Shown: positions 21,826-47,274, counted from the stretch's first letter. The stretch: DNA of 64,000 bases from Pycnopodia helianthoides (GCA_032158295.1 CM063246.1:19402991-19466990); one strand, 5' to 3'. The notes: generated by a model from the sequence alone, not told the origin. Translations and numbers: made by a program.

Positions 21826-24800
21826 TTATGCAAAGAGATCTGAATCCCTGTATGTTACAGGAATTTCAGGAATTTGACACTTGGGATAACCATTGCACAC
21901 ATTCTCATAGTACGGTTCAAACACGTTAATAATGTTGATTAGGGGCCACATAGTGAAGGATCCTATCATGGAACCCACCTGAGTGATACCACCGTACCAG
22001 ATGAGAAGCTTCCGGCTGTTGGGCTGAGTCCTGAGAATCCAGGCGATCAGGGACTTGGAATAAGCGAAACAGGTGTTCATGAGAATCCATGCCAGAATCT
22101 AACAAATACACAGAATGATAAGCAAGATAAGGAATGGCAATCAAAAAGCTACAATTTCTTTTGACACCTTACAAAAAGGCCTTACTATACCCCCCAAAAA
22201 CACTCTGAGAATCTTCCATACTATTCTTTCTTACTGGGCATGGTCATTGTTTTCACTAAAATTAGCAGCAGTTCCATTTCCCTCCCCCCCCCCCCCCCAC
22301 ATGGGAATGCCTAATTAGGTGTTCGGGCAACAGCAGAACACCTCTTGTTGTTCACTCTTCCCGCGGTAGTTTGTACGCAATGATAGTTGTCATGGTTGTG
22401 AAGCTAAGTATTGACTTGAAACTTCACATGTAGTTAGACTATAACTGGTAGATGATCAATTAGTTGTGACGTCATAATGATGTCTTCTGTCATCAGTTTT
22501 TGAAATATATATAACAAAAAATCAAATTTAATAAATAAAACAAAATCATAACTTCTAGAATTAAAGGTCTTCAAAAGCTAAGCAAAAGCCACACAGAGGT
22601 GACCCCAATTTGACCGGAAGTTGAAGTGAAAAAATATTCCCCAGCCCATTCGGTGGGGGGGGGGGGGAGGGGGGAATGGCGCGGAGTGATCGTACACCAA
22701 TGGGAACGAGGTTGACATCAACTATAAATTATAGAATGCATGTTTTTCTTTTTTCAAAACTCCTGGTGCAACATGAACCATAAGTTTTGAAGCACAAACA
22801 TCAAAAAAGTAAATAAAAAAATGTTACAACTGTTAATCTGATGTCAGAAAGAAACTAGTTTGGAAATGAGTTTTTAAACCAGGATTAAGAGTCTGTTTGT
22901 CTTGTGCGTGATGTATTGAGTGGGAACTGGACAGCTGTTCTAAAGAGATAATCTGGATTGTGCAGGGAAGATTCCACTCATACCCATAGTACATGTACAA
23001 AGTGTACATGTACATCTACTCTTGGTGAGTAAAGTAACCTGGATTGTTAACTTGCAGGCTGACGGTGGTGAGAGAGGAGGGCGGTAAGATGCAGCTTTTT
23101 TATTCTAGCCATTTTCCATAAAAGCTGACTTCTGTTTTAAGCTTACCAGTACATAAAATGTACATTCAAGTTTAACTTCCATTGTTTTAAAATCAACTCA
23201 CAGTGATCAGGTATACACTCCCATTATGAAAAGATCAAACAAAGCTGTGTTAGTCAATTTGTAACCATTGATAAGTCGTTAAAGGCCTGGACTCTTTAAA
23301 ACCAAGCATTAAGTAAGTACGTTGTAAGTCACAAGAACACAACCTGCTGCTGCCAGACAAAACACAGACAGTCACCGTCAGTCAAGTACATAAAACAACA
23401 AGAAATGTGGACCAATAGACCATGTTACATTTGTTTACAGAGTGGTGACCTCCTACATTATAATGCTATTCCTGACTGGCAATGGGAAAATTTATATTTT
23501 GTGTCATAATTTTCACATAAATTCAAAATTTACAAAAGCAACAGCTGTACAGCTTTTGAGATGTCAGCCCCTTTGTTCATATCAAAAGCTGAGGAAAATC
23601 AGACAGAGTGATCTCCATAAAACATAAGATTTGTTGTATCCTTCCGTTGAGCTGTGTACATATGTGCCCGTCGGAAGTCCAGGCTCTGTGGCTCTTTTGT
23701 AAACATGTGATGTCGCAGGTCACATCGTCTATACTTGGAACAAAGTTCGCATAAAGTAGACAATTAAGAACAGCAAAGTTAATTAAAGCGAGAGAAAGAA
23801 GAGGATGTTTACTTACAATCAAGACATCACCGGCTAGTTCATCTTGGAGCGGTGGGGTAGGACTAAGTGATGCAGTCAAGATGCAGTAGGCGCTGACCAT
23901 GACTCCAGCGAGAGTACTCGCCCCAAGTAAGCTCAAACTTGTACAGGGAAACAACAGCACCAAAAAGGCACCCACTGGGTTGGCTATCTTACCCAATGTG
24001 GCAGCCAGAAGGTAGGTGTTAAGCCCGTAGGGAGCGCAAGAGTAGGTCTGAATAGATGGAAGAATGCCGTTACTTAATGCGCACACAATCGCGAGCAGCA
24101 CAAACAAGTACATGTACTCCAGTCTGGTTAAGATGCGGACGGTCTGGAATGTGGTTTGGTCACTGTTATCGTCGCCTTCATCTTCCTGGGGAAGGGGTAC
24201 TGGCCCTTCCCCCTGGGCAATGGCAGGTCTATGAGAACTGTGGACAAGCATGCTGTGGCTGTCAGAGCTTCTATTGGAAGATTCAGAACTTTCCAGGGTG
24301 GGTGTCTTGGATGGCGGGAGGGTTGGAATGTGTTCCTGTTTTGCTACAGGGAGATAGTTGAGTAAAGCGAAGGCGATGCCGCAGGTTATCATCATCGCTA
24401 GGAGGAAACCAAAGAAGTCCTCCGGCGGGAAACGAGCCTCAGAGTCCCGACCCATCCAGTTGGTGCAATTCAACAGCACCGTGGCATTATCGATCACAGT
24501 CTGATTGATGTATGTGCCGTTTGCAACACACTCTTGACCCCCCACGCCTTGAATCAGAGCCACAACGCTCGGAAGAAGGGAGCTCAGACCTTCGCCGATG
24601 AAGTACCACATCAGGTAGGACTCCTTCAGGAGTGACATAAAGGGCGTGAAAGTCACCGATGATGTGCAGTCCACGAGAGAGAGAAAGAACGCTAACACTA
24701 AAAGAGCAGTGCTGTGGAGTTTGGAATCCGTTGACCAAACTGAATAAGAGTCCCAGAAGAAAATCAGCAAGAAGGAAGCGACGCAGCCGAGGGTCACAAT

Positions 24801-25109
24801 GATGAAAACTGCGGGTATCTCGATTCGTTTTTCCGTCGCCAGGAAGTAGTTGACCAGAGTGAAGGTCAGCGGGCCGATATTTGCCAGCTGGATGATGACA
24901 GTTAAGTAGGAGGTCAGGTTGTAATTCTCGGGGATGTTGAGGGAGACCAACAGCGGGAGCTCAACCCAAAGCCCATTGATGGCAATCCAGGCTCCTGTCC
25001 CGAAGAGCACAGTCATCAAAATGACTGGGATGCGGACTTTGAGAGGGCTTTTGGACGGCTCCATTACTGCTTTGGTGGTCGCAAGGAGGGGCGAAATTTC
25101 TTCAAACAT
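21826..25109 (-). CDS. SLC52A: Riboflavin transporter, SLC52A family, two coding exons
   Basis: Plasma-membrane riboflavin uptake carrier (RFVT). Exon 1 is 23817-25109 (ATG at 25109, donor ATT/GTAAGT), exon 2 is 21826-22098 (acceptor TTGTTAG, TAA stop at 21826-21828); phases join and give 521 residues, near the 450-470 expected plus a longer loop. The N-terminus has the family pattern GTGAWIAINGLWVELPLLV followed by TM helices. A conserved extracellular loop carries several N-glycosylation sequons (NGT, NQT, NAT, NCT). A long Ser/Asp-rich cytosolic loop (about residues 265-330) separates the two helix bundles. The C-terminal exon keeps the WYGGITQVGSMIGSFTMWP helix. An ATG 15 codons downstream (MEPSKS) is a possible alternative start. 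A 5' non-coding exon is likely, since acceptor-like TTTGTAG lies about 30 bp upstream. Confidence 0.93.
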
Positions 25110-27892
25110 CCACCTTAAGAACTAAGCATCTTCTGTAGTTTGTCTACAAATAAAAAAGAAAGAAATAATTAGTTTCAATGCACTGAAAGTATAATGATTT
25201 ATTGAAGAGTCTATATAAAACAAAAGGTCAGTGCTTGTCAATTTACGTTCATAATAAAAAAGGAAGGTAAGCTCATCCATGAAAAAAGTTTCAGGGATTT
25301 TCAACCAGTTTGTGTAGCTCAGTTGAACCCCTCAGACTGCATAATAACATCAACCAAAATGCACCGTGTTCGAATCCCTGCTGCTGTCGTTTTGTTGTTG
25401 TTTTGTATCCCCAAAAAATAATAATAGTAATAATAGTACTGTTGTCTATTTTTTAAGGGGAAATAAAGTCCAAAATTCATAATTTGTTTCAGGGTCTAAA
25501 ATTAATCATGTTATTAAGTCACCCAAAACAGTCACTGCACTCATTCAGACTGCTGATGTGGCAGGAGATTCTGTCCCCTATATTACTGCGCATTGTGTAG
25601 ACATTCTGTCTCAAACAACACACATTGACATTGCCTACAATTCACTCATGGAGTTACCTCCATGCTTCACTACAGGCATACAATGTATGGGGGAAGGAAA
25701 AGACGCATGACACCGCACCGGGGGCCGGGAACAAAATCCCCTAATGACACCGGCAAAACAGTCATTACAGTAGTGACTGTAAATAAATACATCCTCAACC
25801 CTGACAGTGACACTGCCTTCTTTTACAATCAAATGTATCTAGTATTATATTGTACTACAATACAGTACCATAAGTTTACGTACAAATCCTGCAGAAGATC
25901 ATGAGATAAAAGTCGCTTGTCAACAAACACCACTTCTATAGTTCTACATGCACGTGTACAGGGGCTATGAGTCGTTCTTACCCTAGTAACAATATCTATA
26001 TAGGCATACAAGTTGATTTTGTTCAGGCTAACAAAAAAACTTACAAGTTACAGTTCCACAGTCACCAGTTACATCACGATCCGAAACTATCTAAATAAGG
26101 ATACACATTTTGACTCAAGCTCACACCCTATCAACTCTTGAGGGCGCTTCGCAATCACTGACTGACTGACACGCGCGCGAACTTCGCGCTGTGCTAAGAG
26201 GGGAGGATCTTGGTAGAGGGTAAGGAATGGTGCCACTTTAGGCGCACTTTAGCGGCAGGAGCTAGTGTAGAGAGGAATACAGTGGCACTGGCTATCACTC
26301 TGGCGAGGGCCCTCACGGATCTCTTGGCTTTGGATGTGAGAGGGTGAAATGCCGATGTGCTGATCAAAATGATCTTGTAACACAACCTAACAACTCAAAA
26401 AGAAAACTTCAGCTTTTATCGCCAGAACAATACCGTACCCGTAAAACGTAATAAATTGAAATACGGTAAGTGTTTACATAATTAAATACTTTTGAGTTTT
26501 ATACTTCCTTCCCATGGACTAATTCTACCTCCATGGTCTCACCATGGAGAAGCTCCGTGGTCTGACCATGTCTGTAATGTGACTGTACGGACTGTGTTTT
26601 ATTACGGTACAGTTTTCTTCCTCAATCCGTGGGTATACTGTCAAGTGTCATGACTGTGTGTGGTGGTCAGCATGGTCAGCCAGGAATTTCACGGAGGCCA
26701 TGGCCTCTGTTGCCCCTGAACTGAACTCGTACTATTATTTAAGGATATACTTTATTTAAAGTTTTTCCAATGGGGTGCCCTGCCTTTGCAAAATGGCCCT
26801 GTTCTCTCTTTGAAATTCCAGGCCTGGTGTGAACTGTTTTTTAAAAACACAGTCGTTACTACTTAGTACTTACATTAGTCTAGGCCATATAGACTTTTTA
26901 TAGAGCAAGGTCCTTGCCCTTGGGCCTTGCCCTATGATTAGGCTTATCAATCATCAATTTATTACCTTGTCATGGCCCGGCCATGGGCCTATTCGAATAT
27001 ACTATATAGACCACAGACATGACAGAAAGTGATAATATAAGTACAATTAGAATTTTAAAAATGTCTAGTATTTTATCTTTGACATTATTGAGAAGCCAGT
27101 AGGTGATTTTTCAGCTATTTTGTCATGTCTTTTCGTCACTTAAAGGACGGGGTGTGTGGAAAACCATAAAAAATCGCCTAAACATGCTATGTATGTGCAA
27201 ATGTTTGCCTGTAGTGTAATGGGGTGTAAAGTACGACGGTCACAGACAAAAAAACAAACAAAAAAAGTACATACAGTGGCCCAGTTACTGGGTCTAATTC
27301 GAATGTTGGTGATCTTGCCCCCAAGCTTAGCATTTTAGCAAAGTTGCCCAGAATGAAGTCGATCCCCAGCAAGCCCGCCCCCTTTAACCCTCTCATAACC
27401 AAATTCTTTGGACATGACAACCTCTTCTGCCCACATTGTTTGACCACTCATGCGTGAAGCACACAAACTCATGCAACAGAAAGCTTGTTTTCAAATGTCA
27501 ATATTACAAACGCTATTACTTTAAATATTTCATTTTTAAAGCATCATGAGTAATAACCAATTTCTAACTTGATGAATTTCCTTTCAAAATCCAAAAATCA
27601 TTGAGATCGGCCAATAAATGTTCAAGTTCTTAGTCTTTGTTTTCTCAGTGTGTTGTGTTTAACCCTTTCTTGTACACTCTGTAGGTACATGTAGGTGTTT
27701 GGCATTTGGGATCTTTCCACTCCAATTTGAAGCTTATGTTGCATAGTAATTTAGTAGCAACCTTATTTTATTTTACCATCATACATGTAGATCCCTAACA
27801 ATCCGAACCCTACAAGTTCAAACAGGGCAAAGTGTTTAATGTTGTTAGGTGAAGTACAGTGAATATGGGTTTTGAGGCATTGCATGGTGAGG
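25110..27892. other. Gene-free interval upstream of the riboflavin transporter
   Basis: No supported exon. It contains a degraded tRNA-like stretch (about 25310-25375), a CAGGCCTG-family repeat (26684-26822) and a patch with CpG-containing sequence at 26155-26230 that could be promoter-proximal. No element can be assigned with confidence. Confidence 0.5.
26684..26822. mobile_element. MITE copy, CAGGCCTGGAATTTCAT family
   Basis: One of five copies in the window (others 33332-33497, 34405-34535, 37748-37916, 61969-62132). Shared core: GGCCATGGCCTCTGTTGCCC near one end, GAAATTCCAGGCCTG at the other. CAGG-starting inverted termini resemble hAT-type elements. Confidence 0.7.
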
Positions 27893-29690
27893 TATCAATA
27901 TATATTCGGTTTGCGGTAACACCATTAAATATCTACTTTGCTTTGTAGATTTTGTTCTTTAGAGAACTTGTCTTGCTATTTGCTAAGTACAGTTTGATTC
28001 TGTGGGATTGTGTATCCTTGCTGCCAAGTAATGGTGTTGGAATTTGATCCATGAGTGGGTATGGTGGATGTGTGAAATGTACGTGTCTGGCATTGCTCTT
28101 TCCTCGACATAGTGTAAAGATAGTTGTTTGGTTATGTTAGGTTGGGTACTGTGTGATTTCACTGATCAAATTTTGCACATGCCAAGTGTACACACTCCAA
28201 CAAAATCAAACAAAAAAGGCCTGTTGGAGTTTGTTAGGTTGTGTATCGTCTCCGAAGCAGACTGTTTCTTTCCCATCGCAAGGTAGTATAGGCTGTTGGA
28301 ATGTGTTGGGTTAGGAATGGTTTCTAGTAAAAACGCTTTGGGAGTTAGGGTTAGAAGTTGAACACAGACAAAAACCTCAACAGCTTTAAAACAAATTGCC
28401 TTTGTACTCAGGCTTGAGTGCTTTCCAGTGTGTTTATCTGAAGTAAACTATAGTTGCCATTGTGTCTCAAGCAGGGTGTAGTGCACAGTTACTAAAGTTG
28501 CCATTGGGGCTGAAAGGGTTTATAAAACTTAGTCTTAACGCATGTCAAGCCAAGACTGATGCCTTCTGTAGGATGGTCAATCTTTTGACTCCGACTTTCT
28601 CACCAAAACTACTAAAAACACATTGTGGTGATTAAAAAATGGCCTATTGGTCGGATCAGAAAACTATGATGCAAAAATTAGTTAGGTGTAACATTTCGAC
28701 CCTTGCAGAGTCTTTCTTAAAGGCTAAATGACAACACAACACACACAAACAGGAATATTTACTGGTGTAACAAAAGCAATCAAGTGGAAAGAGATGATAG
28801 AGATGAAAGCACACAGAAAAAGCAGGGGATGAACAAAAGAGGAGGGTGACAAAGGGGGAAGGTTAGGGGAAGGGGCGGTTTCACCACAAGAGGTGGGGAA
28901 CACAAGAGAATCATTCAATGGTTGGAAGAGGGAAAAAAAGTAATTGACTATTGAATGAGGCAGACTGAGAAGGGGGATACCTGTGGTAAAAAAGGAGAAG
29001 GCAAAGACAAAGAGTTAGGGCCTGACATTCAGACCATGGGGTTGAATCCGGTCTTTATGCACCTTATCCACAGTTTCTCCCTACTCAGACGAACAGTCTC
29101 TCTGTTGTTACCCAGTGCCTCAATGCCCTGTAAAATCATGATCAATGAAATGGAGTGATTAGGAAGATTGAAGTGATGTCCTAAGGGTGTTGGGTGTTGA
29201 CTGTGGATCCTGTGGTTGTAGAAACACCTCTTGAGTGCCAAACGTTGCAGGTTTGTTTTGGTCATAAGAATCCACCACTCATTTACCACATGTGTTTCCA
29301 GTGTTCAACATTTAGGTGTCACTTTTCTGAGTAATCTGAAATGGGATGCTCACGTGACTGACTTGTTGAGTAAGGTTTTATTAGAGCAAGCTAGTCGAAA
29401 CATTGAGACCAAAAAGAACTCACTCAGCGGCAGTGCAGTTAATTACGAGAAGTTCCCCCGATCCACATAGCTTAAGTCCAGGCCGATTTCCTACCTCCCG
29501 CCCAGGTAGTAGTTAATAAGCAGGACAGTTCTTTTCAGAGCTGAGAAGTCTCCCGAATTCCGAAAATCTACTCCGCGGTAGTAGAATAAATAGCAAGACA
29601 AGTTCTCTAAAGAACAAATCTACACAGCAAAGTAGATATTTATACACATGGTGTTACCTCAAACCGAATATATAAGGTTTTATTGTAAAC
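27893..29690 (-). mobile_element. Penelope-like element remnant flanked by about 90-bp inverted repeats
   Basis: The left flank (27893-27985, ATATATTCGGTTTGCGGTAA onward to GAACTTGTCTTGCTATTT) returns inverted at 29590-29690. Between them, the minus-strand frame at 29029-29289 reads HFNLPNHSISL followed by LSREKLWIRCIKTGFNP, the GIY-YIG-type C-terminal pattern (HFN.PGH...R...E..WI) of Penelope-like retroelements. No reverse transcriptase core is visible, so the copy is truncated and decayed. Confidence 0.55.
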
Positions 29691-30226
29691 TATTCATGTT
29701 TCGCAAACTGAAGATTCATGTTTCGCAATTGTTGACACTGGATCAGTCTTAGAATTAGTTCAAAAACATGTTTGTCGTATTCTGCTTATTATGACCAAGC
29801 CTTGGTTGTATCTGGGTTCCTGGTTTTTAAAATTAAAAGAAAAAAAAAAAAACTTTGTTCTAAATTTGCTTTTAAAACTTTCAGGTCAACAAAAGTTGCT
29901 GACTGGTTCCCCAAGACAAATCAAGTTCAGGTACAAACAATAAACATGCTTGGGTTCCACTAAAATATTTCAAATTAGCCCTGTTCCATATTTAACTGGA
30001 TCGTTGAATGCCGTGCCCAATGATCTTTTCGGGCTGCAAGATGGTGGTGTGGATAAACCAATTTAATAATAATAGTAATAATACACAGTCGTCTTCTGAC
30101 AATTCTGAATCTAAAAAGTAAAAGCTCATGTAGTGCTTTCATTATTCAGTTACTTTCACATAGGTTGTACCATTCATTGATCTTCAAATGAGGCATACAG
30201 TACTGTTAAATGTGCATTGTGTAATT

Positions 30227-30371
30227 GTAAAGCCGGAGTCATACTTTACGCGAAAACGAATGTGAAGCGAATTTCGGTGATGCAATAATTGGTACGCGCT
30301 GTTTTTTGAATTGTGAGGGAAGAAGTTTCACTTCGCTTTCACTTTTGCGTGAAGTATGAGCCGGACTTTAC
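30227..30371. mobile_element. MITE with about 40-bp inverted termini
   Basis: Left GTAAAGCCGGAGTCATACTT, right end inverted GTAAAGTCCGGCTCATACTT. 145 bp, no coding content. Confidence 0.8.
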
Positions 30372-30649
30372 TCTCTGGCCCTGTCATGTACTGAGGGTTA
30401 CAATCATCGCAACTCAGTCTAATGTACATGTATGTACACGTGTACAGTGTACATCCTCATGTTAATTAATGCGAACCATCGTAAAGTTAGACCTTCCCAA
30501 AGTCACACCTCCAGAAAATTTTAATAGCAATAATAGGCCACCATAGTATTAGCCAGAGGGGTGTCTGTGTGCCTTTTGGACACCCTGTTAAAAATGTGGA
30601 CACCCTATTTCCAAATCCTGGCTTAAACCTTGTAGGCCACTAATGATAA

Positions 30650-31135
30650 TTATTGGAGTCTTATATAACGCAAGTATCCACCAAGAAGGTGCTCGAGGCG
30701 CTTGAACAAAGAAAACCACTTCTTAAGACTGCTTTTTTTTTTTTTTAGTTTATGAATTATGAGACCCATTTTTGTAGCACCTTTTAAAGGGGCTGTGTCG
30801 TCATAATCTGTACTCATTTACTGTACGCGTGCTCTCTATGGATTTGTTTGGAGGGAGGGCGTGCGTGTGCCTTAACTGGGTGAGAGTTAAGAATTCCATG
30901 TGCAGCCACATGAGGACACATCCCCTTTAAGGTTTTAATAGGTGCCGAGGCGCACCCGGCAGCCACTGCCAGAAACACTAAATATCTTAGTGATAGGCCC
31001 CTAAGTGTAACTGGGTTCTTTTATCAAGTGATGAACCACTAGGGAAACTGACTGGGTAAATTTCATATAATTTGGCGTTGAACTGAGAAAAATTGACTTG
31101 AGCGGGATTTGAACCAACGACCTCCGGATTTACTC
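30650..31135. repeat. Composite of SINE body and inverted tRNA-SINE fragment
   Basis: 30650-31020 resembles the body of the SINE at 21350-21600 (GCTTGAACAAAG, CGGCAGCCACTGCC, GGGTTCTTTTA). 31030-31130 is a reverse copy of the 316-bp-unit family, with GGGATTTGAACCAACGACCT and the tail GGGAAACTGACTGGG. Confidence 0.65.
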
Positions 31136-31565
31136 GGATTACACAACATGACTGATAATAATAATCATAGTCGTGTCACATCAAGAATGTTGCCAAGTGA
31201 ATGTTTTTTATGACTCAGTCTTTACAGGATGTGTTTCATGAGTCTATATAAAGTCATGTCCTGTACATGTATTGTGTGTATGGCTAAACATGAATATGTG
31301 TATGGTTTAGTACATGTACAACCACAGCACCGTGGTCGTTTCATCTAACATTGTTCTGCATTGTAGTAGTTACATGTACAATCCCCATTATTTAGTTTTA
31401 TGAAACAAAATGCTTAAACACTGTTCCTTCTCTTTACATATGTACAGGTTTCCGTACCTCCGTCCTGGCACAGTTACTTTGGCTGCGCGTAGAGTCGTGT
31501 CTGTGTTTCCAGCGGCTTCCGTCGCTGAGGCAGGAGTGATTCATTTTCGCAGACGGCAGTTTGAT

Positions 31566-43471
<11,906 letters not shown>

Positions 43472-43546
43472 GGCTTGTACTACCCAGACAACAGAAGATG
43501 GTGGAACCTCTCAGGAATGCCTGGTAATATTAACAATAACAGGTGT

Positions 43547-43935
43547 TTAAAGGTGTTGTATAGGATTGGTAGAGCTGACAAAATAGTCGCAGGCAGTGTT
43601 CATGTTTTGTGTGACTAACCATAAACATGAAATAACCAACCTGTGCGAATTTGGGCTAAATCCGAGGTGTGAGTCAGGAAAAAATGGTGAAAAACCTTGC
43701 ACAAGTTTTAGCTTATTGCCCTTAATTTTGGTTGTAACAACTGAAATCAGCTGCTGCGATGTTTTTCTTAAGGGTTTTCCGATACAGTTTTCTTGACCAG
43801 AATAAGACTTTATTTCAGACGAAAATATTTCACAGAAAAAATAGGTTTTAGTATGAACCTTATAATCAGTAAGCTTACAGACTAAAATTAAACAAGGATG
43901 TTTTTTATCTTTACCAATCCTGCATAATACCAGTA
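43547..43935. mobile_element. Probable MITE, one end decayed
   Basis: Begins TTAAAGGTGTTGTATAGGAT and ends with an inverse of TTGGTAAAG (CTTTACCAATCCTGCATAAT). Directly downstream of SAMHD1. Confidence 0.55.
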
Positions 43936-44139
43936 AACTCCATTTGGTTAACCAAATCACAGTCCATATAGTTGCCATTACTTAAATTCCACAGCTCAAC
44001 CCTGCGGCCACTACCTATGGCAGGTTCCCCGTGTGGTGCAGCACTGAAGATGACATATTCGTGTTAAACCAGAAAGAGGTCTGACTATTTTGCTCCTCTG
44101 GCCTCATCAAAGGTCGCATTGGGCCTTTTTTCCCCCAAA

Positions 44140-44345
44140 CCTGACGTGTCGTGGTGGAGCGGTTTAGGGCATTGCATCGGACTAAAGTTCTGGTGCCGAG
44201 TCATCAGGGTGTGGGTTCGAATCCCGGTCGTGACTTTTGTGTCCTTGAGCAAGACACCTAACTATAATTGCGTCTCACCACCCAGGGGTAAATGGGTACC
44301 TGTGAGGGCAGAGATGGTTCTTGTGACTGATTAGGAGCCGATGTT
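44140..44345 (+). mobile_element. tRNA-derived SINE
   Basis: GTCGTGGTGGAGCGGTTTAG, B box GGTTCGAATCCC, CTTGAGCAAGACACCTAACT, AAATGGGTACCTGTGAGGGC. Confidence 0.8.
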
Positions 44346-44989
44346 ATTATTATTAATATTATTATTTTTATTACTATAAAAGACCTAGGGTTTGGCTTCA
44401 GCTCCCCCCCCAAAAAAAATAAATAAGTAAATAAAAATAAATAAATAAATACATGAGCGCAGCAGGATAGAGGCCTACCATATTTTTAAAGGGATTTATT
44501 TTCTTCCCAAAAGTATGTCTAATTGTTAGGATTATGACTGCTATATAAAAAAAAATACAACAATTTTTAGATTAATAACAGCACATTTAAGTACTTGTTT
44601 TTTGTTTTAAGTAGCTATAAAACCATTTTTATTATATGTGTTTTTTAAATCGTGAACTAATTTCAGAAACGCTCATCAACATTTTTCAAGTAATGTACCA
44701 CCTTTTGGGGAAAATAATATTGTGAAAAGGGTAATATTAACAAAGTTCTGCCAAAATGATATGCAAAAAAAAAGTTATTTAGCACTTTTCAAAATCTCTC
44801 AAGTCCTGTTTTAAATGTATATCGTATGTGACCCATTGAAATATTGCATACGGTCAGTTAATGATGTGAGAACAACTAAATTTGAATAGGCACATAGTCA
44901 TAACACAAAATTTCTATTACATTTTTCACACATCGATTAATAAAACATAAGGGAAACTTACTTGATTTTTGAAAATAAAAAAAGTTGCG

Positions 44990-45180
44990 TCTCCCAGGTG
45001 ATCCCTCTGCTGCCGCTTCCCAAGTTGTATTGTAGACTCGGGTGTGATCCCTGGCTATACGACAGTTACGGGTTGAATGGCACCCCCAAACAAAGATATT
45101 GACAAAATAGCGAGACCGCCAACAAAGGGCTAAATAAGCTCAGTTGGTAAAGCGCGGGCACATTAATCCGGAGGTGTGTG
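44990..45180 (+). repeat. Diverged single copy of the 316-bp SINE-like unit
   Basis: GTGTGATCCCTGGCTATACG, AAAGATATTGACAAAATAGC and the tRNA-like AAGCTCAGTTGGTAAAGCGC; it stops before the B box. Confidence 0.75.
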
Positions 45181-45845
45181 AATTCTCAGTATTTTGTTTT
45201 ACTGATATCAGGATTTTTTCAAAAACTTCTTGAGCCTTCAAATTCTCTTTAAAGAAGTAAATCAAACAATAGAGGGGGAACAATATTTATATATATATTG
45301 TATCCAAACCTGTAGTTTTTTTTATGTCTGGTGATGTACAGTCTGTAATCCTCCTGAGTTGTAACATTTGGGATGTTCCAGGTCTAGAATAACACCCGCA
45401 AGCCATTTTCCAAGAATGTTCACATTCGTCCATCCAATCCCATCTGTGGTAGATACATTTGCCAGGCAATAATATTTTAACCAGGCAGTACAGTAAAATC
45501 TCCGATTAGTTATTTTAAAAGTTTTTAATCCGGGCACTCTGGTAAGGATTTAGAAACGTGGTGGCAATTTTTACACATTTTTTTTTTATAAATACAAATG
45601 GTTAGACTGCATAACTTGCAATCACAAGGTTGTGGGTTCGAAACCGGCCAAGCTAACCGCTGATTTCACAATGACTAGAATAAGTATTGTCGTCTAGTTG
45701 CTGAATCACAATTGATTGGTTTGTGCAATTCATATTCATAGACGTTAAACCAAGGTTTGTATGAGAGAGATTGACTGTTGCCAGCTTGTCGTTTATATCT
45801 CATGGTGAGAACTTTGCCGAGTTTACTTGGTGGGAAGATGATCTA

Positions 45846-45922
45846 AACAAGCAAACAAACAAACAAACAAACACATCAAAAAACAAACAAACAAACAAAC
45901 AAACAAACAAACAAACAAACAA
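45846..45922. repeat. (CAAA)n microsatellite
   Basis: Interrupted CAAA run. No gene nearby. Confidence 0.9.
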
Positions 45923-46037
45923 ATATGCAAACAAGAATGCTGTGAAAGTTTATGTCACAATTTATAATTTGTTGCGAATCAAAGTGCTTCTCAATCCATG
46001 TAAACCAAAGGTGCAGTGTGCACTTACAGTGTAATAC

Positions 46038-46477
46038 TACGGAGCTCTGGAAGTGCCATACAACATGGTAAAACCCTTACACTACTTGCTTCAGGATGAT
46101 GACACCGTAAAGATGACGTCACACACAGATAATTTATCTGGGGATGACGACGTCCGAAAGTAAGATGTCGACTCCCCGGGATAGAATAATCTTGGGATGA
46201 CGACAACCTGAACGTAGGATGTCGACTTCCCGAAATAGTTCATTATGGAATTAGAACATTCTGAAAATGTCGAGAACACAAGATACGTGTAAGTCATCTT
46301 GGGAAGATAACATCCTACTTTCAGGATGTCGTCATCCCGAGATAAGATATGCCCGGAAGATGAGATTCTACGTTCAAGGTGTTGTCGGCCCGAGATAAAT
46401 CATCTTAAGATGTCATCATCCTGCAGTAAATTATCTCGAGATCTCAACCTTTGAGTGGCATTATCCAAAGCTCCGTA
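46038..46477. mobile_element. 440-bp MITE with internal palindromic subrepeats
   Basis: Termini TACGGAGCTCTGG and inverted TACGGAGCTTTGG, followed inward by a TGCCA. The interior holds repeated variants of GGATGACGACATCC and ATCTTGGGATGA in both orientations, so single strands could fold extensively. Confidence 0.8.
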
Positions 46478-46602
46478 AACTGCAGATTTAAAAGTTATTT
46501 CTTTATTGTTTTGATTTCTTATTTGTGAGATGATTTTATTTTATGTTTTAAGTTGTTTTTATCATTGTACATTGTTCATGTAAGTGTTTTTATTTAAAAA
46601 CT

Positions 46603-46799
46603 GTGCCCAATTTCATTGAGCTGCTATTTAAAAGCACACAAAGCTGCTAAGCACAACAAAATTGTTCTTAATACCAGAATAAGGTTACCAGCCAAAATAC
46701 CACGTTGCATATGCATGTACACATGTATACAGTCGGTGACTGGTATCCTGCTCATTGTTGCTTAGCACCAAATATTGCAGGAATATGAAGTTGGGCCCA
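46603..46799. mobile_element. MITE, GGGCCCAA family
   Basis: GCCCAATTTCATTGAGCTGC at left and GAAGTTGGGCCC at right. Same family as 4997-5190. Confidence 0.8.
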
Positions 46800-47274
46800 G
46801 GTTTGTAATGTTTTAAAGGAAGTCACGTGCATGGCAGAAAAAGGGCATTACACTTAGTAAATTATTCTTATTATAAAAGTAGACCAATGATTGCTTATCA
46901 AACACATGCTGGGCATTAAACAAACGAAGTTAAAAAAAATTATAATGAATATTTTATAAGAAGTTTTTTGCCGTTGCTTTTAACAATTTGTTTTTATGTT
47001 GAGAAGACTCGTCTCTTGTTGCCTGCTTATCTTCTCCAAACTAGCCAATCAATTCTACTCACAAGGCAGCATCTGCTAAATATTTGTTAAGTGCAGTACG
47101 TATACATGTAAATATAGTAATTTGCTAAAATGTCTCAACTGCTTCCACGGTTGGTCGTGGTTTGAACAGAATCATTATGTTTGCTTTGATTTTCGAACGG
47201 CCAGTGCAAGCCCCGTGTGGGTTCGGATATTTGTTTAAACCTTGGGGTCCCATGAACATTGCTATATGGATGTG

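Noticed and set aside
23577..23816. Read-through C-terminus of the riboflavin transporter exon 1
   Set aside because: A consensus donor GTAAGT at 23811-23816 and an in-phase exon at 21826-22098 carrying the family's last helices show this is intron.
31410..31565. Upstream in-frame Met extension of SAMHD1
   Set aside because: The extension has no resemblance to SAMHD1, while the ATG at 31566 is followed by the expected NLS-like basic motif; probably 5' UTR.
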